From Gammaproteobacteria bacterium (GTDB taxonomy: Bacteria; Pseudomonadota; Gammaproteobacteria; Competibacterales; Competibacteraceae), in the NCBI GenBank assembly GCA_024235035.1, contig JACKNE010000009.1, positions 230,392 through 294,391 of the forward strand: DNA of 64,000 bases. Reading direction: 5' to 3'. The notes under the pieces were generated by a model that did not search any database, had not been told where the DNA came from, and was given only the letters and a program-made list of their open reading frames with translations. A program made the position numbers and the translations under genes. Positions 55,374 through 63,306 of the stretch are shown here, one piece after another (position 1 is the stretch's first letter; each line of letters opens with the position of its first letter).

Positions 55374-56408
55374 ATGCCCATTACCCCTCAGGAAGCCTTG
55401 CAGCGCACCATCGAACATCGGGAAATCTTTTACGACGAAATGCTGTCGCTGATGCGTCAGATCATGGCCGGCGAAATATCCCCGGTGATGACTGCCGCGA
55501 TCCTGATTGGCTTGCGAATTAAGAAGGAAACGATTGGCGAGATCACCGCTGCAGCGACGGTGATGCGGGAACTGTCCACCAAGGTCCAGGTTTCGCCACC
55601 CCATGAGCACTTTGTCGATATCGTCGGCACCGGCGGCGATGGAGCACACACCTTCAATATCTCCACTGCCACCATGTTCGTCGCCGCCGCCGCCGGCGCT
55701 CGGGTCGCCAAACATGGCAATCGCGGCGTATCCTCCAAATCTGGCAGCGCGGACGTGTTGGAAGCGCTTGGCGCTCGCATCGACCTTCAAGCGGCGCAAG
55801 TCGCTGAGTGCATCGCTGCTACTGGCATCGGCTTCATGTTCGCGCCGAATCACCATGCGGCGATGAAAAATGTGGCGCCTGTCCGCCGCGAGATGGGGGT
55901 GCGCACCATTTTCAATATCCTGGGACCGCTGACCAACCCAGCGAGTGCGCCGAATCAGTTGATGGGCGTCTTTCATCCCGACTTGGTCGGTATCCAAATC
56001 CGGGCTATGCAAAGGTTGGGCGCACAGCACGTACTCGTTGTCTGGGGTAAGGATGGCATGGACGAAATCTCGCTGGGCGCCGCAACCCAGGTGGGCGAAC
56101 TCAAGAATGGTGAGATCGTGGAATACGAAATCCATCCCGAAGATTTCGGGCTGGCGATGGTCTCCAACCGCAGCCTCAAAGTCGAAAGCGCCGAACAATC
56201 CAAAGCCATGTTGTTGAACGCTCTGGACAACGAACCCGGTGCTCCGCGCGACATCGTCGCTTTCAATGCGGGCGCGGCGCTGTACACCGCCAACCTGACG
56301 CCTTCCATCGCCGACGGCATTGCCTTAGCCAATGAAACCCTGGCCAACGGTGCTGCTCGCGCCAAGTTGGATGAATTCGTGCGCGCTACGCAGAAACTGG
56401 CGTCATGA
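55374..56408 (+). CDS. trpD: Anthranilate phosphoribosyltransferase
   Basis: 344 residues. PRPP/Mg motif [18 protein letters not shown], then [21 protein letters not shown], and the anthranilate-site [10 protein letters not shown]. It joins anthranilate to PRPP in tryptophan synthesis. Its stop overlaps the trpC start by four bases (ATGA). Confidence 0.97.
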   Translation: MPITPQEALQRTIEHREIFYDEMLSLMRQIMAGEISPVMTAAILIGLRIKKETIGEITAAATVMRELSTKVQVSPPHEHFVDIVGTGGDGAHTFNISTATMFVAAAAGARVAKHGNRGVSSKSGSADVLEALGARIDLQAAQVAECIAATGIGFMFAPNHHAAMKNVAPVRREMGVRTIFNILGPLTNPASAPNQLMGVFHPDLVGIQIRAMQRLGAQHVLVVWGKDGMDEISLGAATQVGELKNGEIVEYEIHPEDFGLAMVSNRSLKVESAEQSKAMLLNALDNEPGAPRDIVAFNAGAALYTANLTPSIADGIALANETLANGAARAKLDEFVRATQKLAS

Positions 56409-57205
56409 ACGACACACCGGACATTCTGAGGAAAATTCTGGCCCGCAAGGCCGAGGAAGTCGCCGAGCGTCGCGCCCGACTCGATCTGCCTGCACTGCGC
56501 CGCCGCGTTGAAAACCTCCCGCCGCCGCGTCTGTTCCGGGGATGTCTGGAACAAACGATCGCTCAAGGTCGGCCAGCAGTGATCGCCGAGATCAAGCATG
56601 CCTCACCCAGCAAGGGTTTGTTACGCGATCCGTTTACACCGACGGATATTGCCCAAAGTTATGCCGCCGCTGGAGCGACCGCTTTATCAGTCCTAACCGA
56701 CCGGGATTTTTTCCAGGGCAGCGAGGATGACTTGCAGAGTGCGCGCGCCGTCTGCGAGCTACCGGTGCTGCGCAAGGATTTCATCCTTGACCCATATCAG
56801 GTTTACGAGGCGCGGCTGATCGGGGCTGACTGCATTCTGCTGATCGTGGCCGCATTGGATGCGGTGGCGCTGCGGGAGCTGGCGCAACTGGCGACCCATC
56901 TGACGCTGGACGTCCTCGTAGAGGTGCATGATACCGAGGAACTGGAGCAGGCGTTGCTGATCGAGGCGCCGCTGATCGGCATCAATAACCGCAATCTGCG
57001 TACCTTTGAGACCCGCTTGGAGACGACGCTCAATCTGCTGGCCGGCATTCCCGAGGACTGCAGGGTCGTTACGGAAAGCGGGATACACACCCTGGAAGAC
57101 GTGGCTTTGATGCGCAAGCATGGCGTCCATGCCTTCCTGGTCGGCGAGGCGTTTATGCGCGCCCCTGATCCCGGCGTGAAATTGGCCGAACTATTTGGAA
57201 CGTAA
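56405..57205 (+). CDS. trpC: Indole-3-glycerol phosphate synthase
   Basis: 266 residues. [16 protein letters not shown] is the substrate-phosphate motif with catalytic Lys, [16 protein letters not shown] and [12 protein letters not shown] follow. Monofunctional: no TrpF domain is fused. Last gene of trpGDC; a dispersed repeat lies in the 87-base gap before osmC. Confidence 0.97.
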   Translation: MNDTPDILRKILARKAEEVAERRARLDLPALRRRVENLPPPRLFRGCLEQTIAQGRPAVIAEIKHASPSKGLLRDPFTPTDIAQSYAAAGATALSVLTDRDFFQGSEDDLQSARAVCELPVLRKDFILDPYQVYEARLIGADCILLIVAALDAVALRELAQLATHLTLDVLVEVHDTEELEQALLIEAPLIGINNRNLRTFETRLETTLNLLAGIPEDCRVVTESGIHTLEDVALMRKHGVHAFLVGEAFMRAPDPGVKLAELFGT

Positions 57206-57270
57206 AAATCCCTTACCCCCTAACCCTTAACCCTCCCCAACCTTCCTTTCAAAGGGGGAAAGGGGAAACT
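57204..57270. repeat. Dispersed intergenic palindrome (CCCTAACCCTTAACCC type)
   Basis: CCCTTACCCCCTAACCCTTA, then CCTTCCTTTC and GAAAGG-like arms forming a hairpin near 57243-57266 (CCTTTC/AAAGGGG). It falls between trpC and osmC and resembles the elements at 12790, 33107, 47490 and 58555. Confidence 0.55.
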
Positions 57271-57292
57271 TGATATCGTTTGAGGAGCCGTA

Positions 57293-57730
57293 ATGAAAAC
57301 CCGTGTCATCTGGTTGGAAGACATGACCTATGTCGCTCAATCACCCAGCGGTCACGCCCTGGTCATGGATGGCCCACCGGAATTGGGTGGTCACAATCTC
57401 GGGCCGCGACCCATGGAAATGTTGCTGATGGGCATGGGCGGTTGTACCGCCATCGATGTGGTCAATATTCTACGCAAGGCCCGGCAGGATCTGCATGGCT
57501 GCGAGGTGCAACTGGAGGCCGAGAGAGCGGATAGCGAACCCAAAGTGTTCACGCAGATCCGGGTCCATTTCATTTTCACCGGTCAGAACCTGAGCACTAA
57601 ACAGATCGAACGCGCCATTCATCTTTCTGCGGAAAAGTATTGTTCAGCGTCGATTATGCTCGGCCAGATGGCGCACATCACGCATACTTTCGAAACGCGT
57701 CAGCCTGGCGAAACCCCGGCAACGGCTTAG
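57293..57730 (+). CDS. OsmC/YhfA family protein
   Basis: 145 residues. The two redox Cys of the family are present: MGMGGCTAIDVV (near 50) and SAEKYCSASIML (near 107). HALVMDGPPELGGHNLGPRPMEMLL is the N-terminal block. OsmC proteins are dimeric peroxidases for organic hydroperoxides; the YhfA branch is less well known. As in Pseudomonas it lies between the trp genes and speD. Confidence 0.9.
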   Translation: MKTRVIWLEDMTYVAQSPSGHALVMDGPPELGGHNLGPRPMEMLLMGMGGCTAIDVVNILRKARQDLHGCEVQLEAERADSEPKVFTQIRVHFIFTGQNLSTKQIERAIHLSAEKYCSASIMLGQMAHITHTFETRQPGETPATA

Positions 57731-57749
57731 CGTCACCGGCTAATCGCCC

Positions 57750-58553
57750 ATGCCCGGATTGCACTTGCAGGGGTTCAATAACCTCACCAAGACGCTCAGC
57801 TTCAACATCTACGATATCAGTTATGCCGCGACGCCCAAGCAGCGCGAGCGTTACCTGGCTTATATCGATGCAGCTTATAGCACCGCGCGTTTGATCCAGA
57901 TCCTGAGCCAGGTTTGCCAGATCATCGGCGCTACTATCCTTAACATCGCCTGCCAGGATTATGAACCGAGAGGAGCAAGCGCGACCTTGCTGATTGCCGA
58001 AGAGCCGATTGCAGCGCAGCCAACCCACGATACGAAATCGCCGGGTCCGCGGCCAGATGCGGTGGTTTGCCACCTGGATAAAAGCCATATTACGGTGCAT
58101 ACCTATCCAGAGAGCCATCCTGACAATGGGGTCAGCACCTTTCGCACCGACATCGAGGTATCGACCTGTGGCCGCATTTCACCACTCAAGGCATTGAATT
58201 ACCTGATTCACAGCTTCGAATCCGACATCGTGATTCTCGATTACCGGGTCCGCGGCTTCACCCGGGACGTGACCGGTAGAAAGCACTTCATCGACCATCC
58301 GATCGACTCGATTCAGAACATCCTATCCAAGGATATCTGTGAACGGTATCAGATGATCGATGTGAATATCGACCAAGAGCGCACTTTCCACACCAAAATG
58401 ATCTTGAAAGATTTTGAATTGAACAATTATCTGTTCAGCGCAGACCCACGAGGCGCACCACCGCGTCAGCAGGCAGAGATTGAACGACGCCTGCGGCGGG
58501 AGATCGCGGAGATCTTCCACGGCGAGGACCTGCACGAGGGAGTGCAGGTTTGA
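57750..58553 (+). CDS. speD: S-adenosylmethionine decarboxylase proenzyme
   Basis: 267 residues, enteric (class 1A) type. Autocleavage is expected before Ser112 in [16 protein letters not shown], giving the pyruvoyl group. [22 protein letters not shown] and [13 protein letters not shown] are highly conserved. It makes decarboxylated SAM, the aminopropyl donor for spermidine. speE is not adjacent. Confidence 0.96.
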   Translation: MPGLHLQGFNNLTKTLSFNIYDISYAATPKQRERYLAYIDAAYSTARLIQILSQVCQIIGATILNIACQDYEPRGASATLLIAEEPIAAQPTHDTKSPGPRPDAVVCHLDKSHITVHTYPESHPDNGVSTFRTDIEVSTCGRISPLKALNYLIHSFESDIVILDYRVRGFTRDVTGRKHFIDHPIDSIQNILSKDICERYQMIDVNIDQERTFHTKMILKDFELNNYLFSADPRGAPPRQQAEIERRLRREIAEIFHGEDLHEGVQV

Positions 58554-58600
58554 CGACCTCACCCTCAACCGTCTCTCCTGGCGAGAGAGGGCGAGCGAAC
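58553..58600. repeat. Dispersed intergenic palindrome between speD and coq7
   Basis: CCTCACCCTCAACCGTCTCTCCTGGCGAGAGAGGGCGAGCG: TCTCTC and GAGAGA pair around CTGGC. It lies between convergent genes and may act as terminator. Confidence 0.6.
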
Positions 58601-58606
58601 GCTAGC

Positions 58607-59254
58607 TTAAACCCAATAGGTCATGCTGGTCATGACTTTGGCTGCGCTCTTCATGAGCACCCGGATGGGCAAGGGCAACCGGGCGCCGCCGGCCGCCAGC
58701 GCATGCGTCGCATGCCGGGCTTCATCCTCCTTCATCTGCTCCAGGATCAACCGACTGGGCTGGTCGTGATTGGGCAAACGGCTCAAGTGGGAGTTCAGAT
58801 GTTCGACGACCTGATGTTCGGTCTCCGCCACAAAACCCAGACTCCAGCGATCTCCGGCTTTGCCGGCTAAAGCGCCGATGACGAAGGCGCCCGCGTAGAA
58901 CAGCGGATTCAGCAGGCTGGGATGGCTGTCCAGTTCTTTCAGTCGCGTTTCGCACCAGGCCAAATGATCGTTTTCTTCAATAGCGGCCTGATCCATGCTA
59001 TCGCGCACCGTATCGAGTCGGGCGGTCAGTGCTTGACCCTGATATAAGGCTTGAGCACAGACTTCTCCGGTATGATTGACTCGCATCAACCGTGCAGCTT
59101 GCTGTTGTTCTGAGGGGTTTAATTCGGTGGCGGGTGGCGCGCTGACCGCCGGGTTGAGTCGACCCGTTGTTTTCGGTTGCCCAAAAACGGTGCGCAGCGC
59201 CTGATCGAAATTGATCAACAAGGTATCAGCAGAAGTATAGTGGCGGTTAGTCAT
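58607..59254 (-). CDS. coq7: 2-polyprenyl-3-methyl-6-methoxy-1,4-benzoquinone monooxygenase
   Basis: 215 residues from ATG 59254; the open frame runs on to 59557 but that part is antisense to the ferredoxin gene. Di-iron motifs: RVNHTGEVCAQALYQGQ, EENDHLAWCE, ETEHQVVEHLNSHL and KEDEARHATHA supply E and ExxH ligands. It hydroxylates the quinone ring in aerobic ubiquinone synthesis. Adjacent to speD as in Pseudomonas. Confidence 0.95.
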   Translation of the reverse strand: MTNRHYTSADTLLINFDQALRTVFGQPKTTGRLNPAVSAPPATELNPSEQQQAARLMRVNHTGEVCAQALYQGQALTARLDTVRDSMDQAAIEENDHLAWCETRLKELDSHPSLLNPLFYAGAFVIGALAGKAGDRWSLGFVAETEHQVVEHLNSHLSRLPNHDQPSRLILEQMKEDEARHATHALAAGGARLPLPIRVLMKSAAKVMTSMTYWV

Positions 59255-59287
59255 GGTCACTAGCTCGAAATCCAGGAGGTATTTTTC

Positions 59288-59596
59288 GTGTCCTATTATC
59301 GCTATCACGTATTCTTTTGCACTAACCAGCGGGACGACGGTTCGCAATGTTGTCAGCAATGCGGCGCTCAGGAAGCGCGAGATTATGTCAAGCGCCAGGT
59401 CAAGGAGCGAGGGTCGGCCATTCCCCATAAGGTACGCATCAATAATGCAGGTTGCTTGGACCGTTGTACCGAGGGGCCGGTCATCGTGGTTTATCCTGAA
59501 GCTACCTGGTATACCTATATCGACCACGCCGATTTGGATGAGATCATCGAGGAGCATTTGGTGAATGGTCGCGTCGTGGAGCGACTACGTATTTAA
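59288..59596 (+). CDS. Thioredoxin-like [2Fe-2S] ferredoxin
   Basis: 102 residues. GTG start preceded by a very strong CAGGAGGT, which fixes the start. YRYHVFFCTNQRDDGSQCC and NNAGCLDRCTEGPVIVVYPE give the C-x(10)-C...C-x3-C pattern of Shethna-type ferredoxins with a thioredoxin fold. Electron partner unknown. Divergent from coq7, only 33 bases apart, so the promoters overlap the opposite genes. Confidence 0.88.
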   Translation: MSYYRYHVFFCTNQRDDGSQCCQQCGAQEARDYVKRQVKERGSAIPHKVRINNAGCLDRCTEGPVIVVYPEATWYTYIDHADLDEIIEEHLVNGRVVERLRI

Positions 59597-59674
59597 CTGA
59601 TGTAACAGGCAACCCTGCTGGTTTTCGTAGTCGGCCTGATCCACGAAGCGTGGTATGGATGCTGCTCAACCCTC

Positions 59675-59703
59675 TTGTCAATCCCTCACCGCTTGGGTAG
59701 AAT
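59675..59703 (+). promoter_or_regulatory. Sigma70-type promoter of rplM-rpsI
   Basis: TTGTCA (59675-59680), 17-base spacer, TAGAAT (59698-59703) with TGGG before the -10. It is 50 bases upstream of the rplM ATG. Confidence 0.75.
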
Positions 59704-59752
59704 CCCGCTCTTTCCAAGCGAACACGGATCTTTTCGGATGCACGTTAATCCA

Positions 59753-60181
59753 ATGAAAACTTTCAGCGCCAAGCCGGCCGAGGTCAAGCGCGACTGGTAC
59801 GTGATCGACGCCACGGACAAGGTTCTGGGCCGGCTGTCATCGGAAATCGCCCGTCGCTTGCGAGGCAAGCATAAGCCTGAATATACGCCGCATGTCGATA
59901 CTGGCGACTATATTGTCGTGGTCAATGCAGAAAAGGTCCGGACCACGGGTCGCAAGCTGGACGACAAGATCTATTATCGGACCACCGGTTACGTTGGCAA
60001 TCTCAAATCTATTTCGCTGAAGAAGATGTTGCAGCAAACGCCGGAGCGGGCTATTGAGATTGCCGTGAAAGGTATGTTGCCCAAGAATCCGCTGGGCCGG
60101 GCGATGTTCCGCAAACTGAAAGTCTATGCGGGATCCGAGCATCAACACACCGCGCAGCAGCCCATCCCACTGGAGCTGTGA
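59753..60181 (+). CDS. rplM: 50S ribosomal protein L13
   Basis: 142 residues from ATG 59753, the same length as E. coli L13. [20 protein letters not shown] and [18 protein letters not shown] and [21 protein letters not shown] are conserved. Longer open frames upstream run through the promoter. It binds 23S rRNA early in assembly. 38 bases before rpsI. Confidence 0.98.
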   Translation: MKTFSAKPAEVKRDWYVIDATDKVLGRLSSEIARRLRGKHKPEYTPHVDTGDYIVVVNAEKVRTTGRKLDDKIYYRTTGYVGNLKSISLKKMLQQTPERAIEIAVKGMLPKNPLGRAMFRKLKVYAGSEHQHTAQQPIPLEL

Positions 60182-60219
60182 GGGTTCGGTGTACTTTATT
60201 TGGAATGGAATAAATCAGC

Positions 60220-60612
60220 ATGGTCAATAATCAGCACTATGGCACCGGACGGCGCAAAACCGCCACAGCGCGGGTATTCCTGCGGTCTGGCAGCGGGAAT
60301 ATCACAGTCAATCAGCGCCCTCTGAACGAGTATTTTGGGCGTCAAACCTCGTGCATGGTGGTGAATCAGGCACTGGAAGCCGTAGGTCTCAAGGAACGAT
60401 TCGATATTTACATTACGGTTAAAGGCGGCGGTATGACCGGTCAGGCAGGCGCCATCCGTCATGGCATCACCCGGGCGCTGATGGAGTATGACGAAAGTCT
60501 CCGTACTCCGTTGCGCAAGGCCGGCTTTGTGACTCGCGACGCCCGCGAAGTGGAGCGCAAGAAGGTTGGCCTGCGCAAGGCCCGCCGCGCCACGCAGTAT
60601 TCGAAGCGCTAA
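60220..60612 (+). CDS. rpsI: 30S ribosomal protein S9
   Basis: 130 residues, usual length. [16 protein letters not shown] at the start and the basic tail [14 protein letters not shown], whose last Arg reaches the P-site tRNA, are intact. Cotranscribed with rplM; tRNA-Gln follows 16 bases after the stop. Confidence 0.98.
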   Translation: MVNNQHYGTGRRKTATARVFLRSGSGNITVNQRPLNEYFGRQTSCMVVNQALEAVGLKERFDIYITVKGGGMTGQAGAIRHGITRALMEYDESLRTPLRKAGFVTRDAREVERKKVGLRKARRATQYSKR

Positions 60613-60628
60613 TTTGATAATGATCGTT

Positions 60629-60702
60629 TGGGGGATCGTCTAACGGCAGGACAGCGGACTCTGACTCCGTCAATCTAGGTTCGAATCCTAGTCCCCCAGC
60701 CA
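60629..60702 (+). tRNA. tRNA-Gln (CTG)
   Basis: 74 bases with encoded CCA. Acceptor TGGGGGA pairs with TCCCCCA; the loop CTCTGAC has anticodon CTG; T loop TTCGAAT. It may be cotranscribed with rplM-rpsI. An antisense open frame through it is an artefact. Confidence 0.95.
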
Positions 60703-60839
60703 ATTATCGTCGTTAGGAACCATCTTAATTTGGGTGATGAGATCTGCTTTCGGTCGTGAAAGCGTCGCCACCACGTAGATTTACACCAATGCCAGGCAGG
60801 GAATGGATGGAGCGGATGGTGGCGCGCTTGTGAGTTCCC
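60703..60839. other. Spacer downstream of tRNA-Gln
   Basis: No gene is seen. TGCTTTCGGTCGTGAAAGCG near 60747 can form a short hairpin (GCTTTC/GAAAGC) without a T tract. Confidence 0.3.
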
Positions 60840-61313
60840 TCACTCAGCGGTGATAGAGATCGCATCCTGCAACGCGGCGCGCACCAGCGCTCGCACCGCC
60901 CAACTTTTGATGGTCCGTGCAGCGTCAGGGTCAATACCCAGGACATCGCGGAAAACAATCATCGACTCTGTTCCGAAGATCAGCGCCAACGCGGCGCAGA
61001 GCTGTTCGTATTCCGCTTCGGGAAGACGGCGCCGCACCGGAGCCAATGCGGCTTCGATTAATGGTAACCGACGGTTTTGCCGAGCCGGTATTGAATCGTC
61101 TGTCAGGTCGCGACGGATCGAGTTCGCCAACAGAATCCGCAGCTGCGCCTCGTTCTGGTAGATCATCGCGTGTAAGGCTGCCTCAGCCTGATCTATCCGT
61201 TCCTCCACATCATCCGAAGAATCGTCGGCAAAGAGTTCCGTCGGGTCGACAACCGCCGCGTCCAGCGGCGCCTCCACCAATAACTCAGTTCGGTCGCTTA
61301 TGTTCAACCCCAC
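60840..61313 (-). pseudogene. TetR-like regulator lacking the N-terminal DNA-binding domain
   Basis: 157 residues from a GTG at 61313. The sequence after TELLVEAPLDAAV looks like the ligand-binding part of TetR/AcrR regulators (DQAEAALHAMIYQNEAQLRILLANSIRRD; final helix RALVRAALQDAI). In relatives a helix-turn-helix and a Y-x-F/H-P box stand directly before LLVEA; here they are missing. Upstream in frame are only about 15 further codons, then stops near 61360. No ribosome binding site was seen. The gene may be a remnant or encode a dimerising partner without DNA binding. ArsR lies upstream on the same strand. Confidence 0.65.
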
Positions 61314-61394
61314 CGACGAGGGAAAAGAGTCGTTACGCTTCTTCGGCGGTTGGCAGCGCTATCAATTCAGCTAGAAGCCACTTTATCTGCCTCC

Positions 61395-61739
61395 TCATCG
61401 CTGAGTTTCCAGCGTTTCCTGTTCGTACGCTTTGAGAATCGACTGGAGCAACCCAGGAAATCGCGTTTCCAACTCGTGCACACGCACCCGGCTCGTGAGT
61501 TCTACACCTTTGCGCTCACTGAAGATCAAACCTGACTCTCGCAGAATACGATAGTGCTGAGAACATGTTGATTTCGGCATTTCGACTGCGAGTCGGTCTG
61601 TCATTTGCGTGCAATTCAAGCTGGCTTCCGCTTTTAGCAGCTCTCTAACGATTGTCAGCCGCACGGGATCGGCGAGAGCGTGCAGAATGCCCGCCACGGT
61701 AGTGTCTTCAATATTAGGATGCGTTAATGGTCGACTCAT
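61395..61739 (-). CDS. ArsR-family transcriptional regulator
   Basis: 114 residues. ILHALADPVRLTIVRELLKAEASLNCTQM and STCSQHYRILRESGLIFSERKGVELTSRV are the winged-helix blocks; no CxC metal motif (ELCVCDL) is present. Single Cys occur at NCTQM and STCSQH, so redox sensing is conceivable. It is divergent from the old yellow enzyme gene; the 80-base AT-rich spacer carries a repeated TTCAATAAT motif, a likely operator. Probably represses itself and the enzyme gene. Confidence 0.88.
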   Translation of the reverse strand: MSRPLTHPNIEDTTVAGILHALADPVRLTIVRELLKAEASLNCTQMTDRLAVEMPKSTCSQHYRILRESGLIFSERKGVELTSRVRVHELETRFPGLLQSILKAYEQETLETQR

Positions 61740-61768
61740 AAATTAAGAGTACCCGATACGATTGCTTT

Positions 61769-61799
61769 TTCAATAATTCTGTATTTCAATAATATTGAA
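61769..61799. promoter_or_regulatory. Candidate ArsR operator: TTCAATAAT repeats and palindrome
   Basis: TTCAATAAT occurs at 61769-61777 and again at 61785-61793; the second is the left half of TTCAATAATATTGAA (61785-61799), palindromic except the centre. Spacing of 16 bases between starts. It overlaps candidate -35 elements for both genes. Confidence 0.6.
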
Positions 61800-61819
61800 C
61801 AATTAATGAGGATAAACCC

Positions 61820-62887
61820 ATGACGACTCTCTTTGACTCCCTGCGCCTCGGTGATCTATTGTTACCAAACCGTATTGTGATGGCGCCGTTGACTCGCAGC
61901 CGCGCCGGCGCGGTGCGTGTTCCAAATGCTCTCATGGCTGAATATTATGCACAGCGAGCGAGCGCAGGGCTAATCATCACCGAAGCGACCTCCGTGACAC
62001 CACAAGGCGTAGGCTATGCTGATACGCCGGGCATTTGGTCGGCCGAACAAGTGACAGGCTGGAAACTCATCACCCAAGCGGTGCATCACAAGGGTGGCCG
62101 CATCTTTTTGCAGCTGTGGCATGTGGGGCGCATTTCACATCCACTCTTTCTGAACGGTGAATTGCCAGTGGCCCCCAGCGCGATCGCCCCTGCGGGCCAT
62201 GTCAGCTTGGTTCGCCCCGAAACACCTTATGTGACGCCACGGGCACTGGAGCGCGATGAGATTCCTGGCATTATCGAAGCCTACCGACAAGGCGCCGCGA
62301 ACGCGAAGGCCGCGGGCTTCGACGGTGTCGAGATTCACGGCGCAAACGGGTATTTGCTCGATCAATTTCTCCAAGACAGCACGAATCATCGTACGGATGA
62401 TTATGGCGGTAGCATCGAAAATCGCGCACGCTTGATGCTAGAAGTGACGGATGCCGTCATCAGCGTTTGGGGAAGTCATCACGTCGGTATGCATCTCGCA
62501 CCACGCGGCGACGCTCATTCAATGGGAGATTCCAACCCACTCGCTACGTTCGGCTATGTCGCTGCCGAACTGGGCCGGCGCCAGATCGCGTTTATTTGCG
62601 CGCGTGAGTATGCTGCACCGGATCGAATTGGTCCAAGAATTAAAGCCACCTTCGGTGGTGTATTTATCGCGAATGAACAATTTACTAAGGAATCGGCCGA
62701 ACAAGCGATCGCCAGTGGCGATGCAGATGCCGTGGCGTTTGGCAAAGCGTTCATCGCCAACCCCGATTTGCCCAAACGCTTCCGCCAAAACGCTCCGCTC
62801 AACCCCCCGGATACGATGACCTTCTATCAAGGGGGAATAAATGGTTATATCGACTATCCGACAATTGATGCTGCTTTGCAGGTGTAA
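61820..62887 (+). CDS. Old yellow enzyme family alkene reductase (NemA-like)
   Basis: 355 residues. FMN-dependent TIM barrel: NRIVMAPLTRSRA at the start, LQLWHVGRISHP near 97-108, substrate-binding His173 and Asn176 in EIHGANGYLLDQFLQD, NHRTDDYGGSIENRARL and a C-terminal GKAFIANPDLPKR phosphate site. Such enzymes reduce activated C=C bonds, nitro compounds or quinones with NAD(P)H. Pairing with a divergent ArsR/TetR-type repressor that senses electrophiles is common (NemR-NemA in E. coli is TetR-type). Start ATG follows GAGGATAAACCC. Confidence 0.93.
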   Translation: MTTLFDSLRLGDLLLPNRIVMAPLTRSRAGAVRVPNALMAEYYAQRASAGLIITEATSVTPQGVGYADTPGIWSAEQVTGWKLITQAVHHKGGRIFLQLWHVGRISHPLFLNGELPVAPSAIAPAGHVSLVRPETPYVTPRALERDEIPGIIEAYRQGAANAKAAGFDGVEIHGANGYLLDQFLQDSTNHRTDDYGGSIENRARLMLEVTDAVISVWGSHHVGMHLAPRGDAHSMGDSNPLATFGYVAAELGRRQIAFICAREYAAPDRIGPRIKATFGGVFIANEQFTKESAEQAIASGDADAVAFGKAFIANPDLPKRFRQNAPLNPPDTMTFYQGGINGYIDYPTIDAALQV

Positions 62888-63306
62888 ATCAGCTCTCGCT
62901 ATAGATGATATCTATACCGCGTTGACGTCCCGCCCGCTCGGGCGAGCGGGCGCGGGTGGCGCGGGATCATCAGCTCCCCCTTTGGCAATCTTCATTACAG
63001 GGAGCCCATTCTCAATATAGTACGGCTGCCTAGTGCTCACACATGGTTTCATGAGCCCAATTCCTATCTCAGGCTAAAGCCAAAGTCAGGAACCCTATTG
63101 CAGGTTAACCTGTCCAATACACATTCCGTCGCCGGAGAGCCTGATCCCAGGCTTAGAAGGTTCTCGTCCTCTCGCTCTTCATGGCACTCACCGTTGTAAA
63201 AAACAACCTTTTCTCCCAAAGACGCCATCCTTCAAATATCGCCTCTGCAGCCCATGAAACTCATGCTGTAACGAATATGGACCAGGACACCCAGGATTCT
63301 TCCGCT
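62888..63306. other. Non-coding block with hairpin and unexplained short frame
   Basis: 419 bases. A perfect 9-bp stem CGCCCGCTC/GAGCGGGCG with loop GGGC is at 62931-62952, just after the old yellow enzyme gene, and may be a terminator although it lacks a T tract. The rest has lower G+C than its neighbours and no family I recognise. See the short minus-strand frame at 62912-63052. Confidence 0.4.
62912..63052 (-). other. Short open frame of 46 codons, uncertain
   Basis: ATG at 63052 is preceded by TAGGAATTGGGCTC, and the frame runs through YYIENGLPVMKIAKGGADDP and a Pro/Ala-rich stretch to TAG at 62912. The Pro/Ala part comes from the GC hairpin. I do not recognise it; it could be a remnant of a mobile element. 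Not a confident gene. Confidence 0.25.

Noticed and set aside
59255..59557. N-terminal extension of coq7 to 59557
   Set aside because: These 101 codons are antisense to the ferredoxin gene, which has a strong ribosome binding site and conserved cysteines; Coq7 homologues start at the Met at 59254.
60467..60703. Minus-strand frame coding GLGFEPRLTESESAV through tRNA-Gln
   Set aside because: Typical false protein made by translating a tRNA antisense; the tRNA is certain.
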